Shown in pieces: positions 55,864 through 64,000 of a stretch of 64,000 bases of DNA. The DNA lies in contig JAPLNI010000057.1 of the NCBI GenBank assembly GCA_026692865.1, forward strand, positions 124,001-188,000, read 5' to 3'. Position 1 is the stretch's first letter. Each line of letters starts with the position of its first letter. This stretch comes from Planctomycetota bacterium (GTDB lineage: Bacteria; Planctomycetota; Planctomycetia; Pirellulales; Pirellulaceae). The notes beneath the pieces are model-generated. The model had not been told where the DNA came from and searched no databases. It worked only from the letters and a program-made list of their open reading frames with translations. The translations under genes were made by a program, and so were the position numbers.

Positions 55864-56784
55864 CTATTGTAACGTACCGACGATTTCTTGCAGCGACCTC
55901 GCGCCAAGGCTACGGATCGCGTCTGGGAGATGGTCTATTAGTCGCGTACTGACCTGTGGGTCGTAGTAGTTGGCTGTCCCAATTTGTACCGCAGATGCTC
56001 CAGCGATAAAAAACTCCATGCAATCGTCAACTGTTGCGATGCCACCAATACCGACGATCGGAATATTAACCTGCGAGGCAACTTGATAAACGCATCTGAG
56101 TGCAACCGGTTTGATTGCGGGCCCGCTAAGTCCACCAACTTTGTTTCCTAGTAGGGCTCGGCGTTTTCTCCAGTCGATCGCCATCCCTAGGACCGTATTG
56201 ACGCAACTTACCGCGTCGGTTCCCGCGTCGGCAGCAGCCTTTGCGATCGCTGCAATGCTTGTTACGTTCGGCGTGAGCTTAGTAAGCAGCGGGCAGCTAA
56301 TTGCATTGCGAACGCCGCTCACAACATCGAAACAAGACCTCGGGTCGGTACCAAAGTCGACTCCGCCGGAAACGTTCGGGCAAGAGACATTCAACTCAAG
56401 TGCTGCAAGACCCTCGGCCTCGTTCATTCGCTGCGCTAGGTAAACAAAGTCCTCTTGAGACTTGCCTGCGATACTCACGATGACCGGTGATCCGATCGAC
56501 TTGAGGTAGGGCCAGTGGTTTGCTAAAAAATAGTCTACTCCATCGTTATCAAGCCCAATCGCATTCAATAGACCGGCACTCGTTTCAACGGTACGCCATG
56601 GAGCATTTCCCGGTCGAGGATCTCGAGTTATCGTCTTAGGTAGTATGCCTCCAAGCTTCGTGAGATCGACGATCGAAGCCATCTCACGAGCATAGCCAAA
56701 GGTACCCGACGCGGTAAGAATCGGATTGGCAAGAGAAAGCCGACCAAGCTTGGTCGATAAATCAATCGTTTCGGTGGTGGTCAT
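55864..56784 (-). CDS. pyrD: Dihydroorotate dehydrogenase (class 1B type)
   Basis: FMN enzyme of pyrimidine synthesis oxidising dihydroorotate to orotate. At 306 residues it fits class 1B. LSLANPILTASGTFGYA near the start, NVSCPNVSGGVDFGTDP (catalytic Cys-containing loop region), LTKLTPNV, CVNTVLGMAIDWRKRR, GGLSGPAIKPVALR and VGIGGIATVDDCMEFFIAGASAVQIGTA are all in place. No PyrK partner is next to it in the window. It reads leftward within the housekeeping block with 36 bp to coaB. Confidence 0.94.
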   Translation of the reverse strand: MTTTETIDLSTKLGRLSLANPILTASGTFGYAREMASIVDLTKLGGILPKTITRDPRPGNAPWRTVETSAGLLNAIGLDNDGVDYFLANHWPYLKSIGSPVIVSIAGKSQEDFVYLAQRMNEAEGLAALELNVSCPNVSGGVDFGTDPRSCFDVVSGVRNAISCPLLTKLTPNVTSIAAIAKAAADAGTDAVSCVNTVLGMAIDWRKRRALLGNKVGGLSGPAIKPVALRCVYQVASQVNIPIVGIGGIATVDDCMEFFIAGASAVQIGTANYYDPQVSTRLIDHLPDAIRSLGARSLQEIVGTLQ

Positions 56785-56820
56785 TAGGCGGCTGCATTCT
56801 TCGACTAGAAGATGAACGTT

Positions 56821-57456
56821 TTATTGCGGCGATATCAATCGATCCTGTACGTGCCTAAGGATACCTTTTGCGACGATTTCTTTCGAGCCGGTTATATGAG
56901 CCAAGATATCACCGGAACGTTCGATCAACTCAATGTCGTTATCAAGGGAATCGATCGCAGTTGGACCGTTGCTGACCATCAGGTCACACGATTTTTTTTG
57001 CATCTTAACGATTGCTCGAAAACGTCGATCTTCTGTTTCAAGTGCGAATCCCACGACCCATTGATTCTTCCGTTTAGTAGCGGCAAGTGTTGCGATCACA
57101 TCGGGAGTTTCAATCAATCGCAGCGTCACCTCTTCACCCGTCTTCGACATTTTTTGGGGCTGTACATGTTGAGGCATGTAGTCACAAGGAGCAGCCGCCC
57201 CAATTAGGCCGTCAGCAGATGCGAAAGCAAGCGAGGTCGCCTCGAGCATTTCTTGAGTTGTCACCACAGGAACAACCGTCGCTCCCTGCGGATATTCGAC
57301 GTTGACCGGACCGCTAATGATTGTGACACGATGCCCAAGGGCGATTGCTTCGGCGGCGAGTGCGGAGCCCATGCGTCCGCTGGATGCATTGGTTAGATAT
57401 CTGACTGGATCCAAGTACTGACGCGTTGGTCCCGAAGTGATGACAATATGCGTCAT
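56821..57456 (-). CDS. coaB: Phosphopantothenate-cysteine ligase domain protein
   Basis: A 211-residue protein equal to the C-terminal CoaB half of bifunctional CoaBC. VITSGPTRQYLDPVRYLTNASSGRMGSALAAEAIALGHRVTIISGP at the start is diagnostic; VVGFALETED and LMVSNGP near the end bind CTP/4-phosphopantothenate. The start overlaps the coaC stop by four bases, so the two halves are separate but coupled, replacing the usual fused gene. Catalyses addition of cysteine to 4-phosphopantothenate in CoA synthesis. Confidence 0.92.
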   Translation of the reverse strand: MTHIVITSGPTRQYLDPVRYLTNASSGRMGSALAAEAIALGHRVTIISGPVNVEYPQGATVVPVVTTQEMLEATSLAFASADGLIGAAAPCDYMPQHVQPQKMSKTGEEVTLRLIETPDVIATLAATKRKNQWVVGFALETEDRRFRAIVKMQKKSCDLMVSNGPTAIDSLDNDIELIERSGDILAHITGSKEIVAKGILRHVQDRLISPQ

Positions 57457-58028
57457 CCAAGGTTCCTCAAAAGGTTGTTGACCTCGACTAAAATTTCATC
57501 CGCTTCTGCCATCCGCCCGGTCCCCTTTTGTCGACAGCTCAACCAGCCTTCGCCGGGACCGACCATGTGGACGCCATCAGAACGAAGCTGCGTAACATTT
57601 CGTTGCACCGAAGCCTTCTCCCACATCGCTGCACTCATTGCCGGGGCCATTAAGACCGGGCATGTCACGCTAAGATAGAGGGTGGCTAAAAGATCATCCG
57701 CCAGTCCGTGAGCACAACTAGCAAGAATCCTGGCAGTGGCAGGAGCAATCACGAGCAAATCACAACCATCGGCAAGTTCAATGTGCGGGCCCATTGGGTA
57801 TCGAGCATCGAAAGAGCTTAAAACTGGAGCACGATTGCAAAGCGCAGCGAATGTCGCGGGGCCGACGAACTCTTGCCCCCCGCGAGTAAGAACCACCGAG
57901 CAATCATCACCCTGTTGGACAAGTCGGCTGACCAAAGTTGCCGACTTGTAAGCCGCGATACCGCCACCGATAGCCACGACAACGCGGCTGCCACTAACTC
58001 GTTCGCAATCGGCCTCACTGGCGCTCAC
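57453..58028 (-). CDS. coaC: Phosphopantothenoylcysteine decarboxylase (flavoprotein)
   Basis: A 191-residue flavoprotein corresponding to the CoaC half of Coa[66 protein letters not shown] and [14 protein letters not shown] (catalytic PxMNxxM-like region, here PAMSAAMW) are typical. Decarboxylates 4-phosphopantothenoylcysteine. Its start overlaps the rpoZ stop by four bases. The unusual point is the substitution in the PAMN motif (S for N), which should be checked for activity. Confidence 0.9.
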   Translation of the reverse strand: MSASEADCERVSGSRVVVAIGGGIAAYKSATLVSRLVQQGDDCSVVLTRGGQEFVGPATFAALCNRAPVLSSFDARYPMGPHIELADGCDLLVIAPATARILASCAHGLADDLLATLYLSVTCPVLMAPAMSAAMWEKASVQRNVTQLRSDGVHMVGPGEGWLSCRQKGTGRMAEADEILVEVNNLLRNLG

Positions 58029-58291
58029 GATAGATCGCCGGAATCCAAATCAAGCAAGTCACCAAGATCTTGGCCTTCGCCAATCAATTTCACTTCGTTA
58101 TTAGTCGTCAAGTAAATCTTGTCTTGCAAAATTTCTTGGATGACAACTTCCATGTGATTCTTTGTGTTCAGGTCGACCAGCGGGCGGCTGCCGCGGTTCA
58201 ATTGGACCAATCGCTTTTGGATAAGTGTCGAGAGCTTGAATCGACCACCTACTTTGTTGACGATGGCTTCTTCTTTTAGTTCTTCGAGCAT
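58025..58291 (-). CDS. rpoZ: RNA polymerase omega subunit
   Basis: An 88-residue protein. [28 protein letters not shown] is the conserved omega core (helix contacting beta-prime), with a variable acidic tail ([17 protein letters not shown]). Stabilises RNA polymerase assembly. It overlaps the end of gmk by 16 bases and the start of coaC by four, as in the common gmk-rpoZ-coaBC order. Confidence 0.92.
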   Translation of the reverse strand: MLEELKEEAIVNKVGGRFKLSTLIQKRLVQLNRGSRPLVDLNTKNHMEVVIQEILQDKIYLTTNNEVKLIGEGQDLGDLLDLDSGDLS

Positions 58292-58884
58292 GGATCAATT
58301 TCTCTCTGGTTCTGATACTGTTTCAGCAATTCACACATATTCTCAACCGTCTCGTCCAGGTCGTCGTTAATGACCTCGTGCCGGTAGCGATAACGCTGTG
58401 CCATTTCCTCGCGAGCTACTTCCAAGCGGCGTTGGATCGCCGATTCCTCCTCTGTTCCCCGAGCCCGAAGCCTTGTTTCCAATGCTTCCATAGAACCGGG
58501 ATGGACGAAAATCGTGATTGGATTTTCCGAGTCGATGATCGAAAGGGCACCTTGTACGTCTATCTCTAAGATTAACCACTTACCGCGTTCTAATCCAGAG
58601 CCAACTACCGATCGAAGCGTTCCATACCAGTGGCCGCGACCAAAAACTTCCTTACATTCCAGGAATTCCCCCGCCAGCCGGCGACGTGCGAATTCTGCTT
58701 GCGTAAGAAAATAGTAGTCACGCCCGTCGACTTCGCCCGCTCGGGGAGACCGAGTCGTCGCGGATACGCTTAGCTCCAGCGGCAAATTGCTTCGCTGAAG
58801 CAATGTTTTCACAACGGTAGACTTGCCCGCTCCCGAGGGTCCAGAAATGATAATCAGTCGGCCTGGCTCTGATACTGGATTCAT
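58276..58884 (-). CDS. gmk: Guanylate kinase
   Basis: Phosphorylates GMP to GDP. The P-loop [12 protein letters not shown] starts at residue 12; [19 protein letters not shown] (about 43-61) binds GMP, and [10 protein letters not shown] is the LExDxxG-type motif. At 202 residues it is a normal bacterial enzyme. Its start overlaps the yicC stop by four bases and its end overlaps rpoZ by 16. Confidence 0.95.
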   Translation of the reverse strand: MNPVSEPGRLIIISGPSGAGKSTVVKTLLQRSNLPLELSVSATTRSPRAGEVDGRDYYFLTQAEFARRRLAGEFLECKEVFGRGHWYGTLRSVVGSGLERGKWLILEIDVQGALSIIDSENPITIFVHPGSMEALETRLRARGTEEESAIQRRLEVAREEMAQRYRYRHEVINDDLDETVENMCELLKQYQNQREIDPCSKN

Positions 58885-59759
58885 TCGATGTTCTGAATCA
58901 GCTCCCGAATCTGTTCAAGTGTAGTTTTCATCAAGACGATTTGCTCGGTGATCATTGCATCACTTGCTTTGGAGCCAATGGTGTTGATTTCACGGTTGAT
59001 TTCCTGGACCAAAAAATCCAGTTTTCGTCCTTGGCTTTCGCGATCGTCCATCGCTTGCCGAAAGAGCGTAAGGTGACTTGCGAGCCGAACCAGCTCTTCG
59101 CGGATATCTGATCTGTCTGCAAAAACTTGAACTTCGCGGATGATTACGGCTGCGTCAAGCTGGACATCAAGCCCCTCCAAAGCCCGTTTAATCCGCGACT
59201 CCAAGCGTGTCTGGTAATCCGAGACCACCACGGGAGCTCGTTCGGCGACGATCTGCGAACATGCCCCAATCTTATCGAGTCCGATCCGAAGCTCGACGGC
59301 CATCGCTTCGCCTTCCTGGGCTCGCATGCTATTCATCATCAACGTCGATTCGCGGAGCGTTTGAGCCGCTAATTCCAGCAGGTCCGGGTTTTCATCTACT
59401 GTTTGTGGCTCGGCAATCACGCCAGGCAATTCCAAGAGAGCTTCCAAGGCTGGAGCGGGTGCACCGATTCGCGTTGCAATTTCGCAAGCCTGAACCCAAT
59501 AGTTTTCGAGCACGCTCGCATTGAAACGATATACGCCGGTATCCGCAGTCCCGGAAACAGTCACATTTACTTGAACCGACCCGCGTCGAACAAGTTCGCG
59601 AACGATAGACTCGATCGAATTCTCAAAGCTCCCGAGTTGTTTACTGACCTTGGGAATTATTTTGAGAAAACGGTTGTTAACTGCGCGTGTTTCTACATTG
59701 ATTGTGACGCTTGCCAAACACCGTGTGGCTTGGCCATGACCTGTCATGCTGTAAAGCAA
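58881..59759 (-). CDS. yicC: YicC-type endoribonuclease family protein
   Basis: A 292-residue member of the YicC/YloC family, which includes RNase YicC. LYSMTGHGQATR at the start and VETRAVNNRFLKI are diagnostic, and the C-terminus has GRKLDFLVQEINREINTIGSKASDAMITEQIVLMKTTLEQIREL, the highly conserved tail. Cytoplasmic. Coupled by four bases to gmk, the usual order in many bacteria. Confidence 0.93.
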   Translation of the reverse strand: MLYSMTGHGQATRCLASVTINVETRAVNNRFLKIIPKVSKQLGSFENSIESIVRELVRRGSVQVNVTVSGTADTGVYRFNASVLENYWVQACEIATRIGAPAPALEALLELPGVIAEPQTVDENPDLLELAAQTLRESTLMMNSMRAQEGEAMAVELRIGLDKIGACSQIVAERAPVVVSDYQTRLESRIKRALEGLDVQLDAAVIIREVQVFADRSDIREELVRLASHLTLFRQAMDDRESQGRKLDFLVQEINREINTIGSKASDAMITEQIVLMKTTLEQIRELIQNIE

Positions 59760-59819
59760 TCGATCGCTCGCAGTTTGTTTAAGGATTCAGAGGAGCCACC
59801 AGAAAAATACTGGCGAAAT

Positions 59820-60581
59820 CTACTTTGCGGGAGCTGTAGGCGCTTCAAGTGTCGGGGCAGCAGGAGCTGTCGCGGCTGGTGATTCGACGGCTGGCAGTTC
59901 TAGCTTCGGGGACTCCACTTTCGGAGCCTCAGTGGCCGGAGCTTCAATTTTTGGAGCTACTTCAGGAGACTTCTCTGCGGGAGTCGTTGAAGTCGAATCA
60001 GAAGGCTTTTGAGTCATCTCGCTCGGCTGTGAAACCTCTGGTTTCGCCGTTTCTGCTGCTGGAGTTGACTCGCTGGTAGGCGTTGCCGTGGCTGCATCAG
60101 TCGTCGTTTCAGGAACCTTCGGTGCGTCGCCGCCTGACAATCCCTTCAGCATATCGCCAGTCGCCGCGTCGCCAGAACCTAATTCAATAGGCGCAACTTC
60201 GCCAACATTCGGAGTGACAGCCGACGAACTGGCAGCACCCGTTTCGGGCGTTCCGGGTTTGGAAGTCATCGACGGAACATTTTCATCCGTTCCCGCTAAG
60301 GCCGAACTCAGCGAATCCTCGTTATACCACCAAACCGCAAAAGCCAACAGAAAGATCCAAACAGTTGCCAGAACGACCGTAATCCTTGTGAAAAGGTCGC
60401 CAGCCTTGCTCCCGAAAACGCTCTGACCCCCTGGCCCACCCAACGCCCCAGTCAACCCACCACCTTTTCCTCGCTGAACTAGGATTATAAGAATCATGAA
60501 TAGGGAGACCAAAAACAAAAGTGGGCCGAAAATATACTGCGAAAGAGTGGCAAGTGGCAAAATAGGTAGTGCGGTGAGCAT
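59820..60581 (-). CDS. secG: Preprotein translocase subunit SecG with long C-terminal tail
   Basis: Component of SecYEG. The start at 60581 (MLTALPILPLATLSQYIFGP) gives 253 residues; the frame continues 36 codons upstream without homology. Two membrane helices (about residues 13-36 and 70-90) flank GKGGGLTGALGGPGGQSVFGSKAGD, the conserved SecG loop. From residue 95 on follows a tail of about 160 residues made of Pro, Ala, Glu, Ser, Thr and Lys (for example KVESPKLELPAVESPAATAP), much longer than the E. coli protein; such tails are common in planctomycetes. The tail probably lies in the periplasm or cytoplasm as an unfolded linker. Confidence 0.9.
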   Translation of the reverse strand: MLTALPILPLATLSQYIFGPLLFLVSLFMILIILVQRGKGGGLTGALGGPGGQSVFGSKAGDLFTRITVVLATVWIFLLAFAVWWYNEDSLSSALAGTDENVPSMTSKPGTPETGAASSSAVTPNVGEVAPIELGSGDAATGDMLKGLSGGDAPKVPETTTDAATATPTSESTPAAETAKPEVSQPSEMTQKPSDSTSTTPAEKSPEVAPKIEAPATEAPKVESPKLELPAVESPAATAPAAPTLEAPTAPAK

Positions 60582-60764
60582 GAATCGGTCTACGGTAAAA
60601 GGAGAATTTTGAGAGAACGGACGAAAGTTTAGCCTGATTCGCCCTCGGTGTGAACATGAAAACAGGCGTTCCAAGGAAGAGCTGAACAAATTTTAAAGGA
60701 GGCGATCACTCTTTGGGCGTACTTCTCTTCAAATACAGATAGATTGCCGCCTGTTAGATCCTCG

Positions 60765-60847
60765 GGTAGCTAATTCGCAAGAATTCAGCTGTCGATGAAA
60801 CCAATCGCAAAAGGCGATGTTTTCAGATGTATTACGACATCTGCTAC
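60765..60847. repeat. Composite REP-like element, second copy
   Basis: Bounded by GGTAGC (60765-60770) and GCTAC (60843-60847). It has a weaker first hairpin (AATTC-GCAA-GAATT) and a second hairpin CAGATGT-ATTACG-ACATCTG (60824-60843). Same design as 52947-53031. Confidence 0.65.
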
Positions 60848-60908
60848 GAGTCCCCCCGTTTTTCTTTTTGATGAAGCTCTAGTCCTTAAATAAGAATATT
60901 CCGGTTAT

Positions 60909-60925
60909 TTGGCACGGGATTTGCG
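60909..60925 (+). promoter_or_regulatory. Sigma-54-type promoter motif (-24/-12)
   Basis: TTGGCACGGGATTTGCG matches the sigma-54 consensus TTGGCACG-N4-TTGCW in all positions but the last. The invariant GG (60911-60912) and GC (60923-60924) are separated by exactly ten bases. The gene it should drive is not visible: an IS1380-like remnant begins 90 bp downstream. Could be a chance match. Confidence 0.45.
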
Positions 60926-61012
60926 CATGAAAAAACTCGAAATTCCCAGTAAATCGTTGGTCTGTTCGACCGGCCCAACGATTCACGCCTAACTCAGCTA
61001 TGGATATTTTGA

Positions 61013-61400
61013 GTGAACACTAGTAAAGCAGACTTGATTCGTAAACGCAAACGACGAATGCAATTGAGGTTACAAGATTCCTCTAGTATCGATGATGGCC
61101 AGCCTGTGATTTCTGGAGGCAATGTTCGCCTACGAACTTGCAAGCAAAGCTGGTGGCACTGCCTATGGTGGCATGGCTGCCATCGTTGCATTCGCGAAGA
61201 AGAGTCGACTGCCAGATAGTATAGATTCGACACTCCATGTTTTTAAAAAGCATCAGCCGTTTCACGAATCTGATCATGTTTTGAACTTTGCTTATAACGC
61301 CTTGTGTGGTGGGAAGTGTTTGCAAGATATGGAACTTCGGCGTAACGATGAGTTCTTTCATGAAGCTATCGGAGCGGATCGCATTCCGTACCCGATTTGG
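61013..61400 (+). pseudogene. IS1380-family transposase N-terminal remnant
   Basis: The start reads NTSKADLIRKRKRRMQLRLQD...ISGGNVR in one frame; near 61125 a one-base shift moves similarity to the frame YELASKAGGTAYGGMAAIVAFAKKSRLP. The following HQPFHESDHVLNFAYNALCGGKCLQDMELRRNDEFFHEAIGADRIPYP is the conserved N-terminal block of IS1380-type DDE transposases. It ends abruptly at RIPYP, before the catalytic residues, close to the boundary of the opposite-strand IS630-like remnant. The element is dead, by frameshift and by truncation. Confidence 0.78.
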
Positions 61401-61440
61401 GAGGTATGACCCAGTATTGGATCTTGCGTTGCGTCATGCC

Positions 61441-61957
61441 ATTTTTTTAACACCTTACGCAGCGTCTCCGGAGACACAGAATCGACAATCGATAACTCCA
61501 CAACCTTTGTCTGAAGCAGACGCAAGGTCCAATTCGAATAGCCCTCAGGTGCTTCTCCCAAACGCAATGCGATGACCTTCGCTTCTTGCTCACCATCCAA
61601 CCTCGGACCGCGTGGAACATGCTCGCGTTTCTTGGAAACGGTAGCGTCAAATCCCTCAATACAAAACCGCTTTCGAATGTTCTCGACCGTTTGAACGCGA
61701 CAAGAATATGCTTCGGCAATCTGCTGGTCTGTCCAACCACCACTGACATAGTCAGCTTTTAACAGCACCTGCGAACGGCGCACTTTGGCGGGCGAGCCGT
61801 CGAAGTACTTTACTATCTTTGTTAGAGTCTCTCGTTGCTGATCCGTCAGCGTTACAATGTGTTTCTTGTTCATTGCATTCCTCCTTGCAAGGAATGCAGT
61901 ATCGTCTCTTGAGCCCAACCAAGGGAACCCCAGTTTTTAATCTGGACAAAGCACTAG
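61441..61957 (-). mobile_element. IS630-like element remnant, orfA intact, DDE part lost
   Basis: The element end (CTAGTGCTTTGTCC read leftward from 61957) is followed by an AAGGAGG ribosome site and orfA starting at 61873: MNKKHIVTLTDQQRETLTKIVKYFDGSPAKVRRSQVLLKADY..., then TDQQIAEAYSCRVQTVENIRKRFCIEGF, the helix-turn-helix DNA-binding domain. Similarity ends at RKVLKK at a T7/A7 run (61442-61448), where IS630 members often shift frame; beyond it the frame runs on to 61358 through unrelated sequence. The catalytic domain and second end are lost. A second, more broken copy lies at 15253-15530 in the opposite orientation. Confidence 0.82.
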
Positions 61958-61967
61958 CTTGAAGCAA

Positions 61968-64000
61968 TTAAGCAAATTTTTCTGTGGCCAGTATCTTTTC
62001 CTTGAGTCGTTCGCCCGTCATGCGATGCGCGGCGTCATGGGGGCAGGCGTAAACACATCGTGGGTCGCCGTCCAGACTCTTACATTGGTCACAGGTGGTC
62101 GCTTTTTGGCGAATGATTGGCAATTGCCCTTTCTTGGTATCTGTTACGGAATCCATCTCACCGTACATGGTTATATTCCCATAAGGGCAGTTGTTCGAGC
62201 AAAGCCCACAACCGATGCAGTGGTCTTCAATTCGGATTTCTTTGGAACCTTCACGGAAGATTGCGTTGACCGGGCAACCGACCAGGCAATACGGGTCGGT
62301 GCAAGATCGGCAACTTGTCGCCACTAAAAAATTGCCAAAACGAAGTCCTTCCCGAACTAATCGCGACTTGCCATCGTGTGCATCCGCACATGCTCGCGTG
62401 CATTCGTCACATCGAGTACACGACTCCAGATCTAAAACCAACAAACTCTGAGCGTTATAGAGACCTTGTTCGACAAAGTTCGACTTGCCGGTATGGAGTT
62501 CTGTGTCGCGCAGCGCGTCTTTCTCGAGAAGTGTCTTGGCTCTTTTTAGTAGTTGTTCCTTAAAGAGTGGACTTCTATCGACAATTAGCTTCAATTGCGA
62601 GCCCTTGATCCGAACTAGTTCAACGTGATCTAAGGCCGTACAGGAAGTCGATCGGATACCAGGTAAGTATTTCAATCGATTGAGTTCATCGCTCAATTCG
62701 CCCTCATAAAGTTTCGAAAGGGCAGCGATTTCGCCGAAGGAGCTTTTCGGACCAATGTAATTGATGATTTGTTCACGTGACCCGTTTTGACGACTTACTT
62801 TAACGTAGCCCAGGCGGACAAGATAAAAATCACTCCCTTCTTCTCCTTGGCGGAAGATCGGTTGGCCTGGTTCAACGCTCATCAATTCCACATCATTAGC
62901 CAGAATCTTAGCCAAGGCAGGTCGTTCTTCGGCTGCTACCGATTCAAAGACTGGTAACTTCTCGAGTTGCGAATTCATGGCATAGCGACGATAGGCGTCA
63001 TTCAGGAGCTTACGACTGGCCGCATTGCGCTGGAGCATGTAAAGAACGTTGCTCCCGATTTCGATTACTTCCGAATCTTCAGCGGCCTTGATTGTTGCGC
63101 CTCGAGGATAGCGATTCAGGCACGCTTGCTCGCCAAGGATGACGTCCTGAGGAGTTCGGTACAGGGGCTCGGTTTTCAGTGCATCGATTTGTTTTGATGT
63201 TTGTAAACTAGGCGTATCGGTTCCTGTCGCTAAGCCAACAGGGGCGATTGTCGGTTCTAGATTCTTTGGTCTTCCGAGCAAGCTCCAGATATTCGCGAGG
63301 ATTCCACCAGTCGATTTCGAGCCAGACAAAAGGGTGGTAAAAGAAGGCTTCTCGAAGATAATCTCAAACTTCCCCTTTTTGATCAAGAATGCCGTCGCTC
63401 CATATTCACCTTGACGGCAGAGAACGGCCCCAGCTTTCAATTTCTTGCGAATAACAGCACCACCATTAAACTCCAAGTATTTGCGAGGGATACCGCCAAA
63501 TAGAGGGTCTTCCAGTAGTTCAGCAATGGATACGTTTTCGATGACAATATTTTCTTTCTGCTCAAGACGGTCGGAAGCGATTTGATTCTCAAGCTTTTGA
63601 ACTTGCTTCTTGATAATTTCTGGTCGAAAAGTAAGGGCATCGGTTGGACAAGAAATCACGCATTCGCCGCAAGAGACACAAGAGCTCTCCAGCATGGGAA
63701 GGTCCAGGTCAAAGCTAATTTGTGTTGCATAACCTTTCCCGGTACGAGAAATTACATCGTTGTTTTTGATATCGACGCAGGCCCGCGTGCAACGTTGACA
63801 GAGCACACACGCATCATGATTGACCGCGATCATTTCCGACGAGAGATCGAAACCTCGTTTTCCATGTTTTTCGCTTGGTAAAAACTTCGTTGTGTTCGTT
63901 TGCGGTTGAACAAAGCGAGCTACTAGTTTTTTTAATTCATTAGGCTCATGAGGACTTAGCCCCATGCGAACATCGTTCAAGTCAGAAGAAGTCAGGTTTT
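61968..64000 (-). CDS. Multi-Fe-S protein with two cyclic-nucleotide-binding-type domains, N-terminus beyond window
   Basis: The frame runs past the right edge without a start, so at least the first residues are missing; counts below begin at the TTG at 63980. Cluster motifs CVLCQRCTRAC (58-68) and CVSCGECVISC (101-111) resemble the ferredoxin-like part of NuoG/formate dehydrogenase subunits. Two cNMP-type beta-rolls follow (about 165-300, with LKAGAVLCRQGEYGATAFLIKKG; about 350-480, with VEPGQPIFRQGEEGSDFYLVRLGYV and SFGEIAAL). The C-terminal third (about 520-655) has SCTRCDECTRAC, SCRSCTDPYCLVGCP, HCIGCGLCSNNCP and TCDQCKSLDGDPRCVYACP, as in DmsB/HycB-type electron-transfer subunits. This is a signalling or electron-transfer hub protein of unknown partner; ends at 61968, ten bases from the IS end. 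Confidence 0.85.
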   Translation of the reverse strand, partial: NLTSSDLNDVRMGLSPHEPNELKKLVARFVQPQTNTTKFLPSEKHGKRGFDLSSEMIAVNHDACVLCQRCTRACVDIKNNDVISRTGKGYATQISFDLDLPMLESSCVSCGECVISCPTDALTFRPEIIKKQVQKLENQIASDRLEQKENIVIENVSIAELLEDPLFGGIPRKYLEFNGGAVIRKKLKAGAVLCRQGEYGATAFLIKKGKFEIIFEKPSFTTLLSGSKSTGGILANIWSLLGRPKNLEPTIAPVGLATGTDTPSLQTSKQIDALKTEPLYRTPQDVILGEQACLNRYPRGATIKAAEDSEVIEIGSNVLYMLQRNAASRKLLNDAYRRYAMNSQLEKLPVFESVAAEERPALAKILANDVELMSVEPGQPIFRQGEEGSDFYLVRLGYVKVSRQNGSREQIINYIGPKSSFGEIAALSKLYEGELSDELNRLKYLPGIRSTSCTALDHVELVRIKGSQLKLIVDRSPLFKEQLLKRAKTLLEKDALRDTELHTGKSNFVEQGLYNAQSLLVLDLESCTRCDECTRACADAHDGKSRLVREGLRFGNFLVATSCRSCTDPYCLVGCPVNAIFREGSKEIRIEDHCIGCGLCSNNCPYGNITMYGEMDSVTDTKKGQLPIIRQKATTCDQCKSLDGDPRCVYACPHDAAHRMTGERLKEKILATEKFA

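Larger units (their letters stand above)
60582..61012. other. Intergenic region between secG and transposase remnant
   Basis: Besides the REP-like element at 60765-60847 and the sigma-54-like motif at 60909-60925 (listed separately), I see no gene here. A 21-codon frame starts at 60927 (MKKLEIPSKS...), too short and without similarity. The promoter of secG should lie just right of 60581. Confidence 0.45.

Noticed and set aside
60582-60689. 36-codon extension of SecG
   Set aside because: Not hydrophobic and without homology; SecG begins at MLTALPIL.
60927-60992. 21-codon frame right after the sigma-54-like motif
   Set aside because: It would start before the expected transcription start and has no similarity.

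Overview
The window looks like a chromosomal segment of a planctomycete, most likely of the Pirellulaceae type. The reasons are the density of formylglycine-dependent sulfatases, the planctomycete-typical families DUF1501, DUF1549/DUF1553, DUF1552 and DUF1592/DUF1588, an SHD1 domain on a secreted protease, a SecG with a long Ala/Pro/Glu-rich tail, a twin-arginine Gfo/Idh oxidoreductase, and many 4-bp stop/start overlaps. The species cannot be fixed from the sequence alone.

Layout. 1-5600: a Cys-rich secreted protein cut by the left edge, a sulfatase divergent from a Gfo/Idh oxidoreductase, a PL6 polysaccharide lyase, and a decayed LysR regulator. 5800-15070: central metabolism and transport (monoglyceride-lipase-like hydrolase, lone iron-type ABC binding lipoprotein, ATP:ADP-antiporter-like carrier, CrtI-like FAD enzyme, tRNA-Leu(CAG), glyA, a single-domain response regulator, a methyltransferase, an M19 dipeptidase). 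15250-29350: an accessory island opened by a dead IS630-like copy and REP-like repeats, with four intact sulfatases, three broken ones, and a DUF1552 plus DUF1592-type cytochrome pair. 29376-42582: speA with a dehydrogenase, a coiled-coil lipoprotein, a TIGR03546/TIGR03545-like pair, rimI, a trypsin-like protease with SHD1, and ppc. 42847-45962: a two-gene nucleotidyltransferase module, a UDP-glucuronate epimerase, and an HELVH membrane protein with a membrane partner. 46170-52876: a probable operon of ECF sigma factor, membrane anti-sigma-like protein, secreted coiled-coil protein, DUF1549/DUF1553 cytochrome-like protein, DUF1501 protein and small secreted protein. 53078-60581: a leftward housekeeping block (cysteine desulfurase, acpS, trpS, pyrD, coaB, coaC, rpoZ, gmk, yicC, secG). 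60582-61957: REP-like element, a sigma-54-like promoter motif and two converging transposase remnants. 61968-64000: an iron-sulfur/cyclic-nucleotide-domain protein open at the right edge.

How the genes may work together. Sulfatases, PL6 lyase and Gfo/Idh enzyme would suit degradation of sulfated or uronate-rich polysaccharides. The DUF1501/1549/1553 and DUF1552/1592 pairs are commonly found beside such genes in planctomycetes, but their biochemical roles are not settled. The most unusual items are a sulfatase with a C-terminal domain resembling the VHL beta domain, the sigma-factor-headed DUF1549/DUF1501 operon, the decaying sulfatase paralogues, the two-gene nucleotidyltransferase module and the cNMP/Fe-S fusion. 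No CRISPR array, rRNA or complete insertion sequence was seen.
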